Below are positions 9,277 through 19,687 of a stretch of DNA of 61,537 bases, piece by piece. Origin of the DNA: Lachnospiraceae bacterium (GTDB lineage Bacteria > Bacillota > Clostridia > Lachnospirales > Lachnospiraceae). The position numbers and the translations under genes were made by a program. The notes under the pieces are model-generated. The model did no database searches and was not told where the DNA came from. It saw only the letters and a list, made by a program, of their open reading frames with translations. Position 1 is the first letter of the stretch. Each line of letters begins with the position of its first letter. The stretch is taken from contig JAFYGB010000083.1 in the NCBI GenBank assembly GCA_017543445.1, positions 1 to 61,537 on the forward strand, read 5' to 3'.

Positions 9277-12200
9277 ATGGCGTTTACACATTTGCACGTG
9301 CATACGGAATACAGTCTGCTCGATGGTTCCTGTAAGATCAAGGAACTCATTAAAACGGCAAAAAACATGGGCATGCAGCATCTTGCGATCACCGATCACG
9401 GTGTGATGTACGGCGTCATCGAGTTCTACAAGACGGCGCTCGCCGAGGGGATCCATCCCATCATCGGTTGCGAGGTCTATGTTGCGCCGGATTCCCGCTT
9501 TGACCGGGAGCCCGGGGAAAATGATGAACGTTACCACCATCTGATCCTGCTGGCGGAGAACAACACCGGTTACCGCAATCTCGTGAAACTGGTCTCCAAA
9601 GGTTTTACGGACGGATACTATTACCGTCCCCGTATCGATAAAGAATTACTGAAAGAGTACCACGAGGGACTCATTTGCCTGTCGGCCTGCCTAGCCGGTT
9701 CCTTGCCGCGTCTGCTGCAGAAGGGTATGTATGATGAGGCCCGCAAAGAGGCACAATGGTTTGTCGACCTGTTTGGCCGGGAGAATTACTTCCTGGAACT
9801 GCAGGATCACGGAATCCCGGAGCAGAGTCTGGTGAACCAGCAGCTGATGCGGCTGCACGGGGAGTTGGGCATCGACCTCGTGTGCACCAACGACGTGCAT
9901 TACATCCATGCCGAGGACGCGCAGGCGCATGATATCCTGCTGTGCATCCAGACCGGTAAGAAGGTGTCCGACACCGACCGCATGCGCTATGAAGGCGGCC
10001 AGTTCTACCTGAAGTCGGAAGAGGAGATGCGAAAACTGTTTGCGTACGTGCCGGAGGCGCTGGAGAATACGCAGAAGATCGCCGAGCGGTGCAACGTCGA
10101 GATCGAGTTCGGCGTGTCGAAACTGCCGAAATACGATGTCCCCGAGGGCTATACAGCCTATGAGTACCTGCACATGCTGTGTGATCAGGGACTGAAGAAG
10201 AGATATAAAGACGAGGCCGAAACACATCGGCAGCGTATGGAATATGAACTGGGCGTTATTTCGTCCATGGGTTTCGTGGATTATTTCCTGATCGTCTGGG
10301 ATTTCATCAATTATGCGAAGAGTCATGGAATCGCGGTGGGCCCGGGACGCGGAAGCGCGGCGGGCAGTATCGTTGCCTATGCGCTGGAGATCACGGATAT
10401 CGACCCGATCCGCTATCAGCTGCTGTTTGAGCGTTTCTTAAACCCGGAGCGTGTCACGATGCCGGATATCGATATCGATTTCTGCTACGAGCGTCGTCAG
10501 GAAGTCATCGACTATGTCGTTCGTAAATATGGTAAGGAGCGCGTGGTGCAGATCGTCACCTTCGGTACGTTGGCAGCGCGCAATGCCATCCGCGACGTCG
10601 GACGGGCACTGGACCTGCCGTATGCAACCTGCGACACCGTAGCGAAGATGATCCCGCAAGAACTGAATATCACGATCGACCGGGCCCTGGAGGTGAATCC
10701 GGACCTGAAGAAAGCGTACGACGGCGACGAGCAGATTCGCTTCCTGATCGACATGTCCCGCAAACTGGAGGGACTGCCGCGGCATACATCGATGCACGCG
10801 GCCGGTGTCGTCATCAGTAAGCAGGACATCGATGAGATCGTTCCGCTATCGAAAGGTTCCGACGGCGCGGTCACGACGCAGTATAACATGGTGCAGCTCG
10901 AGGAGCTGGGCTTACTTAAGATGGATTTTCTGGGATTGCGGACATTGACCGTGATCCAGAAGGCGGTCGACCTGGTGAAGAAGACGCACGGGATCGACCT
11001 GGATATGCACAATATCGACTACAACGATCCGAACGTATATAAGTTCATCGGCACCGGTAAGGACGAGGGCGTGTTCCAGTTGGAAAGTAGCGGCATGAAG
11101 TCTTTCATGAAGGAACTGTCGCCGGAGAACATCGAAGATGTCATCGCTGGTATCTCCCTGTACCGTCCGGGCCCCATGGATTTCATTCCGAAGTATCTGG
11201 AGGGTAAGAACCACCCGGACCATGTTACTTATTCGACGCCGAAACTGGAGCCGATCCTGGAACCGACCCACGGTTGTATCGTATACCAGGAGCAGGTCAT
11301 GCAGATCGTGCGTGATCTCGCGGGATATTCCTATGGCCGCAGCGACCTGGTGCGCCGCGCCATGTCCAAAAAGAAGGCGGACGTGATGGCGCATGAGCGC
11401 GAAGTCTTCATCCACGGTGAGGAGAATACGAAGGACCCGTCGAAGAGCGTACCCGGCTGCGTCAAGAACGGTGTTTCCGAGAAGGTCGCTTCGGAGATCT
11501 TCGATGAGATGACGGGTTTTGCGAAGTATGCGTTCAATAAATCCCACGCGGCGGCTTATGCAGTGGTTTCGTTCCAGACCGCTTATTTGAAATATTACTA
11601 TCCGCAGGAATTCATGGCGGCGCTCATGACTTCGGTCATCGATAACCTGGATAAGGTCGCCGACTACATGATGGTCTGCCGAAAGATGAATATCAAGATC
11701 CTGCCTCCGGATATCAATACCGGCGAGGATACCTTTACCGTTTACGATGGTTGCATCGTTTATGCATTGTCCGCGATCAAAAATGTCGGACACGGCGTGG
11801 TCAGCTCCATCGTGGAAGAGCGGAACAAAAATGGAAAATATAAGGATCTGTTGGACTTCGCGGAACGTGTGAGCGGGCGGGATATCAACCGCCGCTGCAT
11901 CGAGAACCTGATCAAGGCGGGCGCCATGGACTCACTTCCCGGCACGCGGAAGGAGAAGGTGGTCAGCATCGAGTCGATCCTCGACGAGGTGACGCGGCGT
12001 CGGAAGACGCAGGTGGAAGGCCAGATGGATCTGTTCGGCTTCATGGAGCAGCAGAACCCCCAGGAGGAAGTGCACCGCTTCCGTTTGCCGAAGCTGGGCG
12101 AATATACGAAGCAGGAGATGTTGGCGTTCGAGAAGGAAATGATGGGCATCTATGTCAGCGGACATCCGCTGGAGGAGGATATGTCCCTCCTGGAGAGCGT

Positions 12201-12780
12201 TGCTACTGCGAAGTCTTCCGATTTTGTCGCGGACGAAAACCACGTGACGAAGGTGGCGGACGAGCAGATCGTGACGATCGGCGGTATGATCTCGGCAGTT
12301 TCGGTGAAACTTACGAAGAACAACCAGCGCATGGCGTTCGTTACACTGGAAGATCAGCGCGGCGCGGTCGAGGTGGTCGTTTTCTCCCGTGTGTTTGAGC
12401 AGTGCCACTCACTGCTCGTAGAGGGCGGTAAGATCGTCGTGACCGGACGGGCGAACCTGAACGATGAGGCGACCGGAAAGATCATCGCGAATGATATCGT
12501 TGCATTTGCCGATATACCGCGAATCGTATGGGTGCGTTTCCCTTCGATCGAAGAATACTACCAAAAAGAGACAGAATTGTATCAGATTCTCCATTTATTT
12601 AAGGGGAAGAACTGTGTTAAAATCTTCATCGGCGGTCCGCAGAGGGCAGTCAAACAGCTTTCGGAGAGCGAGTTTGTGAGTGCTTCCCCCGAACTTTTGC
12701 TTAAACTTTTCGAAGTTTTCGGAAAAGAAAATGTGGAAGTTACGTATAAAATGCTTGAAAACCGACGGAAAATGCACTAA
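9277..12780 (+). CDS. dnaE: DNA polymerase III alpha subunit
   Basis: 1167-residue replicative DNA polymerase of the DnaE type. The N-terminal PHP domain begins HLHVHTEYSLLDG. The polymerase domain has the catalytic aspartates in MPDIDIDF at about residues 395-402, followed by helix-hairpin-helix regions and an OB-fold near residues 1000-1070 (GGMISAVSVKLTKNNQRMA). Length matches E. coli DnaE. The frame opens at 9205, but the ATG at 9277 has GGAGG at 9267-9271 and gives the family start MAFTHLHVHTEYS. Clostridia usually also carry PolC; DnaE may act in lagging-strand or general synthesis. Confidence 0.97.
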   Translation: MAFTHLHVHTEYSLLDGSCKIKELIKTAKNMGMQHLAITDHGVMYGVIEFYKTALAEGIHPIIGCEVYVAPDSRFDREPGENDERYHHLILLAENNTGYRNLVKLVSKGFTDGYYYRPRIDKELLKEYHEGLICLSACLAGSLPRLLQKGMYDEARKEAQWFVDLFGRENYFLELQDHGIPEQSLVNQQLMRLHGELGIDLVCTNDVHYIHAEDAQAHDILLCIQTGKKVSDTDRMRYEGGQFYLKSEEEMRKLFAYVPEALENTQKIAERCNVEIEFGVSKLPKYDVPEGYTAYEYLHMLCDQGLKKRYKDEAETHRQRMEYELGVISSMGFVDYFLIVWDFINYAKSHGIAVGPGRGSAAGSIVAYALEITDIDPIRYQLLFERFLNPERVTMPDIDIDFCYERRQEVIDYVVRKYGKERVVQIVTFGTLAARNAIRDVGRALDLPYATCDTVAKMIPQELNITIDRALEVNPDLKKAYDGDEQIRFLIDMSRKLEGLPRHTSMHAAGVVISKQDIDEIVPLSKGSDGAVTTQYNMVQLEELGLLKMDFLGLRTLTVIQKAVDLVKKTHGIDLDMHNIDYNDPNVYKFIGTGKDEGVFQLESSGMKSFMKELSPENIEDVIAGISLYRPGPMDFIPKYLEGKNHPDHVTYSTPKLEPILEPTHGCIVYQEQVMQIVRDLAGYSYGRSDLVRRAMSKKKADVMAHEREVFIHGEENTKDPSKSVPGCVKNGVSEKVASEIFDEMTGFAKYAFNKSHAAAYAVVSFQTAYLKYYYPQEFMAALMTSVIDNLDKVADYMMVCRKMNIKILPPDINTGEDTFTVYDGCIVYALSAIKNVGHGVVSSIVEERNKNGKYKDLLDFAERVSGRDINRRCIENLIKAGAMDSLPGTRKEKVVSIESILDEVTRRRKTQVEGQMDLFGFMEQQNPQEEVHRFRLPKLGEYTKQEMLAFEKEMMGIYVSGHPLEEDMSLLESVATAKSSDFVADENHVTKVADEQIVTIGGMISAVSVKLTKNNQRMAFVTLEDQRGAVEVVVFSRVFEQCHSLLVEGGKIVVTGRANLNDEATGKIIANDIVAFADIPRIVWVRFPSIEEYYQKETELYQILHLFKGKNCVKIFIGGPQRAVKQLSESEFVSASPELLLKLFEVFGKENVEVTYKMLENRRKMH

Positions 12781-12835
12781 AATATTAAAATGTATTTCAA
12801 AGGTGAGGTTCTATTGACCGAAACTTTTTTCGTAA

Positions 12836-13837
<1,002 letters not shown>

Positions 13838-13847
13838 GAGAGTACAG

Positions 13848-13879
13848 AGCCCCGGGACCTTCGTCCCGGGGCTTTTTTA
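13848..13879 (+). terminator. rho-independent terminator of pfkA
   Basis: Perfect AGCCCCGGGA/TCCCGGGGCT stem with a CCTTCG loop region, then six T. It overlaps the open frame upstream of the next gene, which supports that gene starting later, at 13917. Confidence 0.93.
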
Positions 13880-13916
13880 TGTGTCAAAAGAAGAAACAAC
13901 AGAAAGGAGAAAGATC

Positions 13917-14468
13917 ATGGGACAGATCTGGCTTACCAGCGACATGCATTTTTGCCATGATCGCGATTTTATATTCAAGCCGCGAGGCTTTGAGACTGTA
14001 GAGGAGATGAACGAGGCGATCGTTCGAAACTGGAATTTAGTCGTGAAGGACGGGGACGATGTTTACGTCCTCGGCGACTGTATGTTAAAGGACAATGAAA
14101 CCGGAATTCAGTTGATGAAGTCTCTGAAGGGTCGCCTGCATATCATACTCGGAAATCACGATACCGACGCGCGGCGCAAACTGTACGCCACGATCGAGAA
14201 CGTGGTCGAGATCCTCTATGCGACGGTTTTGAAGTATCGGGGGTACCATTTTTACCTCAGCCATTATCCGACGCTCTGCGGCAACTATGACGACTCTGAG
14301 TCACTGAAGACTCGGCTGATCAGCCTGTGTGGGCACGCCCACACCCCGGATCGCTTTGCGGACTGGGAGCAGGGCGTCATTTACCACTGCGAACTCGACG
14401 CACACGACTGCAGGCCCGTATCGATCGACGAAGTGGTCGAGGACTGCGAGAAGAAGTGGGCAGAGTGA
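13917..14468 (+). CDS. calcineurin-like metallophosphoesterase
   Basis: 183-residue single-domain phosphoesterase. The metal-binding motifs are in order: SDMHFCHD (D-x-H), LGDCM (G-D), LGNHD, SHYP and CGHAHTP. The fold is that of the small MPE family that includes predicted phosphodiesterases and nucleic-acid or nucleotide hydrolases; the substrate cannot be told from sequence. The ATG at 13917 has AAAGGAGA just upstream. The longer open frame from 13827 runs through the pfkA terminator and is unlikely. No promoter is visible between terminator and start, so expression may depend on read-through. Confidence 0.85.
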   Translation: MGQIWLTSDMHFCHDRDFIFKPRGFETVEEMNEAIVRNWNLVVKDGDDVYVLGDCMLKDNETGIQLMKSLKGRLHIILGNHDTDARRKLYATIENVVEILYATVLKYRGYHFYLSHYPTLCGNYDDSESLKTRLISLCGHAHTPDRFADWEQGVIYHCELDAHDCRPVSIDEVVEDCEKKWAE

Positions 14469-14532
14469 GTAGAACTACTTGAAGTAACCATTTCGTAACT
14501 GAGAAACGAATTTTATAAGCGGCTCCGCTATG

Positions 14533-14575
14533 AGCAACCAAACTATCGAAAATGGAAGGGTTTGGTTGCTTTTTT
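14533..14575 (+). terminator. rho-independent terminator of the phosphoesterase gene
   Basis: AGCAACCAAAC/GTTTGGTTGCT stem of 11 pairs with a loop of about 16 bases, then a T-run. Confidence 0.8.
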
Positions 14576-14605
14576 CAGTGTTTTATAATCATAACTGTCT
14601 TGGAA

Positions 14606-14653
14606 AGCAACCAAACTCGAGAAAGCATCGAGTTCTGGTTGCATTTTCTTTTT
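14606..14653 (+). terminator. second hairpin related to the first
   Basis: GCAACCA-AACTCGA pairs with TCGAGTT-CTGGTTGC, followed by a T-rich tract. Its left arm starts with the same GCAACCAAACT as the hairpin 70 bases upstream, so the two look like diverged copies and may be tandem terminators. Confidence 0.6.
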
Positions 14654-14761
14654 TGCCAATGATCGATCTGGACGAAAAAAGCAACCGCAGGAGTGAAATC
14701 GTCCTGTTTTGGTGGATTTCCCCACTCATCCCCACCGAAATTGTCATTTTCACGGGGAAAA

Positions 14762-14792
14762 TGTGTCAAAAAGAACCGTCCCCACTGACACC
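14762..14792. repeat. GGGGACGGTTC-type palindromic repeat, copy 1
   Basis: TGTGTCA and TGACAC ends enclose GAACCGTCCCC. It is the same dispersed palindrome found five more times between 31473 and 32629. It lies between the phosphoesterase terminators and the mraZ promoter. The gene-free stretch 14469-14956 holds the two hairpins, this repeat and the promoter; I see nothing else in it. Confidence 0.85.
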
Positions 14793-14830
14793 GCAGTGCA
14801 AAGAAAAATGAAAAAAAGTCAAAAAAGGTC

Positions 14831-14859
14831 TTGCATTTTCAAGGAAACTACTCTAAAAT
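14831..14859 (+). promoter_or_regulatory. promoter of the mra/fts cluster
   Basis: TTGCAT at 14831-14836, a 17-base spacer and TAAAAT at 14854-14859. It is followed by GGTAAGT, GTAGTAAGT and GGGGTGG motifs at roughly 10-base spacing, which could be a degenerate MraZ operator. The operator reading is tentative. Confidence 0.75.
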
Positions 14860-14956
14860 GGTAAGTGAGTAGTAAGTTAGGGGTGGACCAGTGTCAAAAA
14901 GTGGTGCTTTTGCCGGCGGACGACTCGAATTTGGAAGCAAGGAGGTGATCAAGGTC

Positions 14957-15403
14957 ATGAGCAAGGGTAATTTTTCCGGTGAGTATGTACACTCGCTGGA
15001 CTCGAAGGGACGTGTCATCGTTCCCATTCGTCACAGAGATGAAGGCAGCGACGAGTATTATATCGTGAAGGGCCTTGATCCCTGTCTGTACATATATTGC
15101 AAGGAAGATCTGGATGCTCTGTCCGAGAGAATGAGCCAGAACACGAACCTGCTGGACCAGGATCACCGTATCCTGATGCGTTACCTGATGGGTTCGAGAA
15201 AGCCGGGCGAGATCGATAAGCAGGGGCGTATGCTGATACCGCAGAACCTGCGTGAGCATGCACACTTGACGAAGGAAGTCATGCTGGTCGGCGTCGGCGA
15301 GAGAATTGAAGTTTGGGATAAGCAGCGTTACGACGAATACAACGCAAATCTGGATATATCGGCGATCGCCGCAAAACTGGCGGCAAATGGTGTATCCCTG
15401 TAA
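14957..15403 (+). CDS. mraZ: transcriptional regulator MraZ
   Basis: 149-residue MraZ, first gene of the division and cell wall cluster. It has two SpoVT-AbrB-like domains; the first begins GEYVHSLDSKGRVIVP, the second includes EIDKQGRMLIPQNLREHA. MraZ proteins form rings and bind direct repeats in their own promoter, usually as repressors. The frame extends to a GTG at 14891, but the ATG at 14957 has AAGGAGGTGATC about ten bases upstream and matches the family N-terminus. It is followed by rsmH after an 18-base gap. Confidence 0.95.
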   Translation: MSKGNFSGEYVHSLDSKGRVIVPIRHRDEGSDEYYIVKGLDPCLYIYCKEDLDALSERMSQNTNLLDQDHRILMRYLMGSRKPGEIDKQGRMLIPQNLREHAHLTKEVMLVGVGERIEVWDKQRYDEYNANLDISAIAAKLAANGVSL

Positions 15404-15421
15404 GGCCCGGAGGGAGAAGTT

Positions 15422-16408
15422 TTGGAGTTTTCGCATCGATCCGTTTTGCTGAATGAAACCGTGGACAGTCTGAATGTGAAGCCCGGCGGCATCTACGTAG
15501 ATGGAACGCTCGGTGGAGGCGGACATTCCTACGAGATCTGTAAGCGCCTTCAACATCAAGGGCGGCTGATCGGTATCGATCAGGACGCGGATGCGATCGC
15601 GGCGGCAAGCACCAGGCTTTCGGAATTTCAGGATATCCTGACCATCGTACGCAGCAATTACGAGAACATTGAAAACATACTCCGCGAACAGAATGTCGAC
15701 CTGGTCGACGGCATCATGCTGGACTTGGGAGTTTCTTCCTACCAACTGGACGATGCGGCACGCGGATTTACGTACAGAGACGAGGAAGCGCCGCTGGACA
15801 TGCGCATGGATGTGCGCCAGGAACTGACGGCCGCTGACATCGTCAATACATGGCCTGAGGAGCAGATCAAAAAGATCCTATGGGATTACGGCGAGGAACG
15901 GTTCGCTGGAAACATTGCCCGCAACATCTGCAGGGTGAGAGCGGAGAAGCCGCTCACGACCGCGGGAGACCTGCTGGCGATCTTACGAAGCTCGATACCG
16001 GCGAAGTCACAGCAGACTGGCGGACATCCCGGAAAGCGTACGTTCCAGGCGTTGCGGATCGCCTGCAACCGTGAACTGGAAGTGTTGGAGAACTCCATCG
16101 ACGCGATGATCCGGCACCTGAAACCGCAAGGAAGACTCAGCATCATCACCTTCCATTCGTTGGAAGATCGTATCGTTAAATCGGCGTTTCGTACGAACGA
16201 ACGCCCCTGCACATGTCCGCCGCATTTTCCGGTGTGTGTGTGCGGAAAGATTTCAAAAGGAACAGTTATCACGAAGAAGCCCATCCTGCCATCCGAAGAG
16301 GAGATGGAGGAGAACAGCCGTTCGAAGAGCGCAAAGCTCCGTGTGTTTGAACGGTCGGACGAAGATCAGAAGCCGCAGAAGGCGGCGAAACTAACAGGAT
16401 GGGAATGA
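15422..16408 (+). CDS. rsmH: 16S rRNA (cytosine-N4)-methyltransferase
   Basis: SAM-dependent methyltransferase that modifies C1402 of 16S rRNA in the ribosomal P site (formerly MraW). The 328-residue protein starts with [15 protein letters not shown] and has the SAM loop [13 protein letters not shown]. The C-terminal part contains [13 protein letters not shown] and [10 protein letters not shown], typical of the family. The start codon is TTG at 15422, preceded by GGAGGG at 15409-15414. It is the second gene of the mra cluster, as in most bacteria. Confidence 0.96.
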   Translation: MEFSHRSVLLNETVDSLNVKPGGIYVDGTLGGGGHSYEICKRLQHQGRLIGIDQDADAIAAASTRLSEFQDILTIVRSNYENIENILREQNVDLVDGIMLDLGVSSYQLDDAARGFTYRDEEAPLDMRMDVRQELTAADIVNTWPEEQIKKILWDYGEERFAGNIARNICRVRAEKPLTTAGDLLAILRSSIPAKSQQTGGHPGKRTFQALRIACNRELEVLENSIDAMIRHLKPQGRLSIITFHSLEDRIVKSAFRTNERPCTCPPHFPVCVCGKISKGTVITKKPILPSEEEMEENSRSKSAKLRVFERSDEDQKPQKAAKLTGWE

Positions 16409-16435
16409 TAAATCTCAGATAAGGAGGTTTTAACC

Positions 16436-16987
16436 ATGGCAAATGAAAAGTTGACATCTGCAACCGGTACCCCTACAACCGGCCGCGCGGATTATTCATA
16501 CAAGCCCTATTACGAATACCGCAATGAAGGCGGTGCGGCGCGTCAGCTCGAAGTGGCTCCGCAGATCTATCCGGAGCCCGAGCGCGAGCCACAGCAACAG
16601 CCTGCCCGTCGCCCCCAGCGCCGCCCGGCGCCGGCCCCGGACCGGAAGGCTCTCCAGAAGAACCGCAATCGTCTGGAGTCCATGAACCTGAAAGAGTTGA
16701 TTGTTGCGGCGATTTGTGTTACAATTGCTATCGCAGTGGCTGTGATGCATTTGCAGCTTCACACCGGCCTGGATGCGAAGATCGCGAAGGCGGCTGCATT
16801 GGAAAGCGAACTTTCCTCTCTGCGCATGCGCAACGACGAAATGGAAAATAAGATCAATGTCGGTATCGATTACGCCGCGATCTACGATCAGGCGATCCAT
16901 GATCTCGGCATGACCTATCCCGGAAAGGATCAGCTGATCTACTATACGGCTGAGAAATCGGAATACTTTGAAATGAATGCCGACTAA
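16436..16987 (+). CDS. ftsL: FtsL-like cell division protein
   Basis: 183-residue bitopic membrane protein in the position of ftsL. Residues 1-80 form a Pro/Gln/Arg-rich cytoplasmic tail, much longer than in model FtsL proteins. A membrane segment lies at about 88-108 (IVAAICVTIAIAVAVMHL), followed by a heptad-like coiled coil (LESELSSLRMRNDEMENKI). FtsL partners with FtsQ/DivIB and DivIC and helps activate septal synthesis. Identity rests on topology and location, since sequence conservation in this family is low. The start follows AAGGAGG. Confidence 0.8.
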   Translation: MANEKLTSATGTPTTGRADYSYKPYYEYRNEGGAARQLEVAPQIYPEPEREPQQQPARRPQRRPAPAPDRKALQKNRNRLESMNLKELIVAAICVTIAIAVAVMHLQLHTGLDAKIAKAAALESELSSLRMRNDEMENKINVGIDYAAIYDQAIHDLGMTYPGKDQLIYYTAEKSEYFEMNAD

Positions 16988-17022
16988 ACGAACCCTTAAT
17001 CCGGAATATTCGAGGGGGAACC

Positions 17023-19530
17023 ATGGCAACAAAGGAACCCAACAACCAGGAGGAACGGCCCGCTAAGGCGCCGCGTCCGCCATATGTTAAAGAATACATG
17101 GAAGGAAAGCTACTTCTTGTGACCGCAGTGTTCATCGTAGCTTTCCTATTGTTGTTTGTACGACTGGTTTATCTGGCCGTCTTTAAGAACGAAGAATACA
17201 TCAAGAATGTAAATAACAACTACGGATATCAGACTACGTCGATCCCGGCTCCTCGAGGAAAGATCCTCGATCGGAATGGGGATGTTTTGGCGACCTCAAA
17301 TGCAAACTACGTGCTCGTTATCGAACCCAAATCGATCACGGAGCAGGAGTATTATCGGATCGCTGCGCTCATGGTCTATAAAAACGTACTCGGTTTCGAT
17401 GATCAGGCTTTAGATGCAAGATTGACCGAGATCGAAAAGGTCTGCGAAGAGAAGGAAACGGCAGATCTTCTGGGCCGGGAACTGTCCGACGAGAAGAAGG
17501 CGATCTACAACCGCCGCTGGTACTGGCGGTATCCGGAATATGAAAATGAAAACCGTACCGTTATCGATGGCGATGTCATGCGAAAGGTCCAGAATCTGGC
17601 GGAACTGCTTCGTTCGACGAAGCGTGCCGATAAGATGGAAGCCATCCGGACGTTGTTTAAGGTGAGCGACGAGCAGATCACGGGCATCCAGGCGGATGTT
17701 GAGGAGCAGCGCGCCGCGATCAAAAAGGCAAAAGGTAATATCCTGACACGTATCGGCGATCTGATCACCGGAGCTACACGGGAAGTGAAAAGCATCGATT
17801 ATGAGGAGATCGCTAAAAAGTGGAGCGTAGATGAAATGACGGTAAAAGGCATAGCGAACATGTCCGTTATGCGTATCGTCGGCATCCGTTTTGAGACCGA
17901 ATACGAACGCGTTTATCCTTACGAGACATTGGCCTGCAAGATCCTGGGCTTCTATTCACCGTATTTCCCGGAGAGTTCCATGGGCCTGGAACGTTCGTAT
18001 GATTCCAGCCTTTCCGGTACGGACGGCGTCCGTAAGACCTACATGACTGAGGACTTGAACCGTGACGCGACGAATATCGAACCTCAGGAGGGTAATACGC
18101 TCGTTACCGGAATCGATATTCACATCCAGTCCATCATTGAGAAGCAGATCAAGCAGTTCATGGATGAGATCGGTGCGGATAATGTCGCAATCGTCTGCAT
18201 GAATCCGCAGAACGGCACCATCGTAGCGATGGCGGACGACCGGGTCTACAACCCGAATAAACACGACGATATGGCCAGCTACTACACGCAGGAGCAGCTG
18301 GATGAGATGTGGGATAAGATCCTCAAAGAAGATAAAAGCATGCAGAAGAAGCTGCAGGGTGCGACAGAGGAAGAGCGGAAGACCTTGCAGACTTCCGGCA
18401 TCTTGAACTACGTATATCGCAATTACTGTTTGTCGAATACTTACGAACCGGGTTCCGCATTTAAGCCCCTGACGGTGGCAATGGCTTACGAACTCGGTAA
18501 GGTCGATGAAAACTCGATGTTTTTCTGTGACGGTTACGCCGACTTTGGCGGAACGAAGGTCCGCTGTCATAACCGTGAGGGTTGCGGAGAACTCAACCTT
18601 GCGGGTACGCTGGCGAACTCCTGTAACGATTCCCTGATGCAGATCGTAGAACGTGTCGGCCGTGACTATTTCTTCGATTACCGTTGTCGATTCAACATCG
18701 GCTCTAAGACCGGTGTTGATCTTCCGGGAGAGGTTTCCGCTGAAAACCTGAACTTCACGGCGGATCAGCTGAACCGTCTGGAACTGGCAACGTCTTCCTT
18801 CGGCCAGGGCTTTAATACCACCATGATGCAGATGGCGGCGGCCTTGTGCACAACCATTAACGGCGGTTATTACTATGTACCGCACGTGGTCACCGAGGAA
18901 CGGTCGGCGGACGGCCAGGTCGTAGCACGTCCGTATTCGACGCCGGTGACGCAGGTCATCAGCAAGAAGACCAGTGATTTCTTACGTGAAGCGATGTACG
19001 AAGTTGTTGAAGAGGGTACCGCGAGTTATGTGAAGATCGCCGGCTATGAGATCGGCGGTAAGACCGGTACAGCACAGAAAGGAAATTACGCGGAAAATAA
19101 TTACGTCATTTCTCTGGCGAGTTTCATTCCGGTCTCGGAACCGGACCTGTTCTTATATGTCGTGATCGACCAGCCGCATCTTGATGAGCAGAATTCCAGT
19201 AAGTGGGCGCAGCTTCTGTCCAAACGCATCTGGATGGATGTTATCCCGTATCTGAACCTCCATTCGAAGGAGGAGGGGATCGACTACCTGCATCCGAACG
19301 AATCGGGTGAGGATCCCGATCCGCCGAGTGATGGTTATGATTCCGATGGTTTCATTACCGTGGACGAAAACGGGGATCAGCTGCTTCGTCCGGACGGCGA
19401 GCCCGCTGTTTCCGACCAGCCTGCAGACCAGCCGGGTCAGCAGCCCGCGCAGCCGGATCAGCCTGCACAGCCGGATCAACCTGCACAGCCGGATCCGCCC
19501 GTCGTCATCGACGATGAACGCGATGAATAA
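17023..19530 (+). CDS. class B penicillin-binding protein (FtsI/SpoVD type transpeptidase)
   Basis: 835-residue septal transpeptidase that cross-links peptidoglycan stems. It has a membrane anchor at about 29-52, the dimerisation start APRGKILDRNGDVLA, and the transpeptidase motifs SAFK (about residue 477), SCN and KTGTA. Between the N-terminal domain and the catalytic domain there is a long, charged helical region (about 110-290). No PASTA domain is seen, so it is not a typical SpoVD. The C-terminus ends in a low-complexity tail of QPAQPD repeats (about 800-830), probably an extracellular spacer or wall-contact region. It sits between ftsL and mraY. It could be the vegetative division PBP; a sporulation role is not excluded. 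Confidence 0.92.
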   Translation: MATKEPNNQEERPAKAPRPPYVKEYMEGKLLLVTAVFIVAFLLLFVRLVYLAVFKNEEYIKNVNNNYGYQTTSIPAPRGKILDRNGDVLATSNANYVLVIEPKSITEQEYYRIAALMVYKNVLGFDDQALDARLTEIEKVCEEKETADLLGRELSDEKKAIYNRRWYWRYPEYENENRTVIDGDVMRKVQNLAELLRSTKRADKMEAIRTLFKVSDEQITGIQADVEEQRAAIKKAKGNILTRIGDLITGATREVKSIDYEEIAKKWSVDEMTVKGIANMSVMRIVGIRFETEYERVYPYETLACKILGFYSPYFPESSMGLERSYDSSLSGTDGVRKTYMTEDLNRDATNIEPQEGNTLVTGIDIHIQSIIEKQIKQFMDEIGADNVAIVCMNPQNGTIVAMADDRVYNPNKHDDMASYYTQEQLDEMWDKILKEDKSMQKKLQGATEEERKTLQTSGILNYVYRNYCLSNTYEPGSAFKPLTVAMAYELGKVDENSMFFCDGYADFGGTKVRCHNREGCGELNLAGTLANSCNDSLMQIVERVGRDYFFDYRCRFNIGSKTGVDLPGEVSAENLNFTADQLNRLELATSSFGQGFNTTMMQMAAALCTTINGGYYYVPHVVTEERSADGQVVARPYSTPVTQVISKKTSDFLREAMYEVVEEGTASYVKIAGYEIGGKTGTAQKGNYAENNYVISLASFIPVSEPDLFLYVVIDQPHLDEQNSSKWAQLLSKRIWMDVIPYLNLHSKEEGIDYLHPNESGEDPDPPSDGYDSDGFITVDENGDQLLRPDGEPAVSDQPADQPGQQPAQPDQPAQPDQPAQPDPPVVIDDERDE

Positions 19531-19646
19531 ATTGCAGGTCAGAGAATTCTGACCTGCAATGCGAGAAGTTTGGTTTTTCGAGGCTGCGGAACGCAGCCAC
19601 AGAAAAATAAACTTCTCTACTCGAGGAAAACCGAAGGTTTTCCGAG
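19531..19646 (+). repeat. three-hairpin element, copy 1
   Basis: Three adjacent hairpins fill the pbp-mraY gap. Hairpin a (19531-19560) pairs ATTGCAGGTCAG with CTGACCTGCAAT. Hairpin b (19563-19617) pairs GAGAAGTTT with AAACTTCTC and has an inner GGCTGCG/CGCAGCC stem. Hairpin c (19620-19646) pairs CTCG-GAAAACC with GGTTTTCCGAG around a GAA loop. A second copy with the same architecture but different outer stems lies inverted at 52158-52269. Confidence 0.85.
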
Positions 19647-19687
19647 TTCATTCAGAGAGAATTTTCATTAACCGGAAAGGACCCACC

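Noticed and set aside
14530-14811. 93-codon open frame on the plus strand
   Set aside because: It runs through two hairpins and a palindromic repeat, has no ribosome binding site and no protein-like composition.
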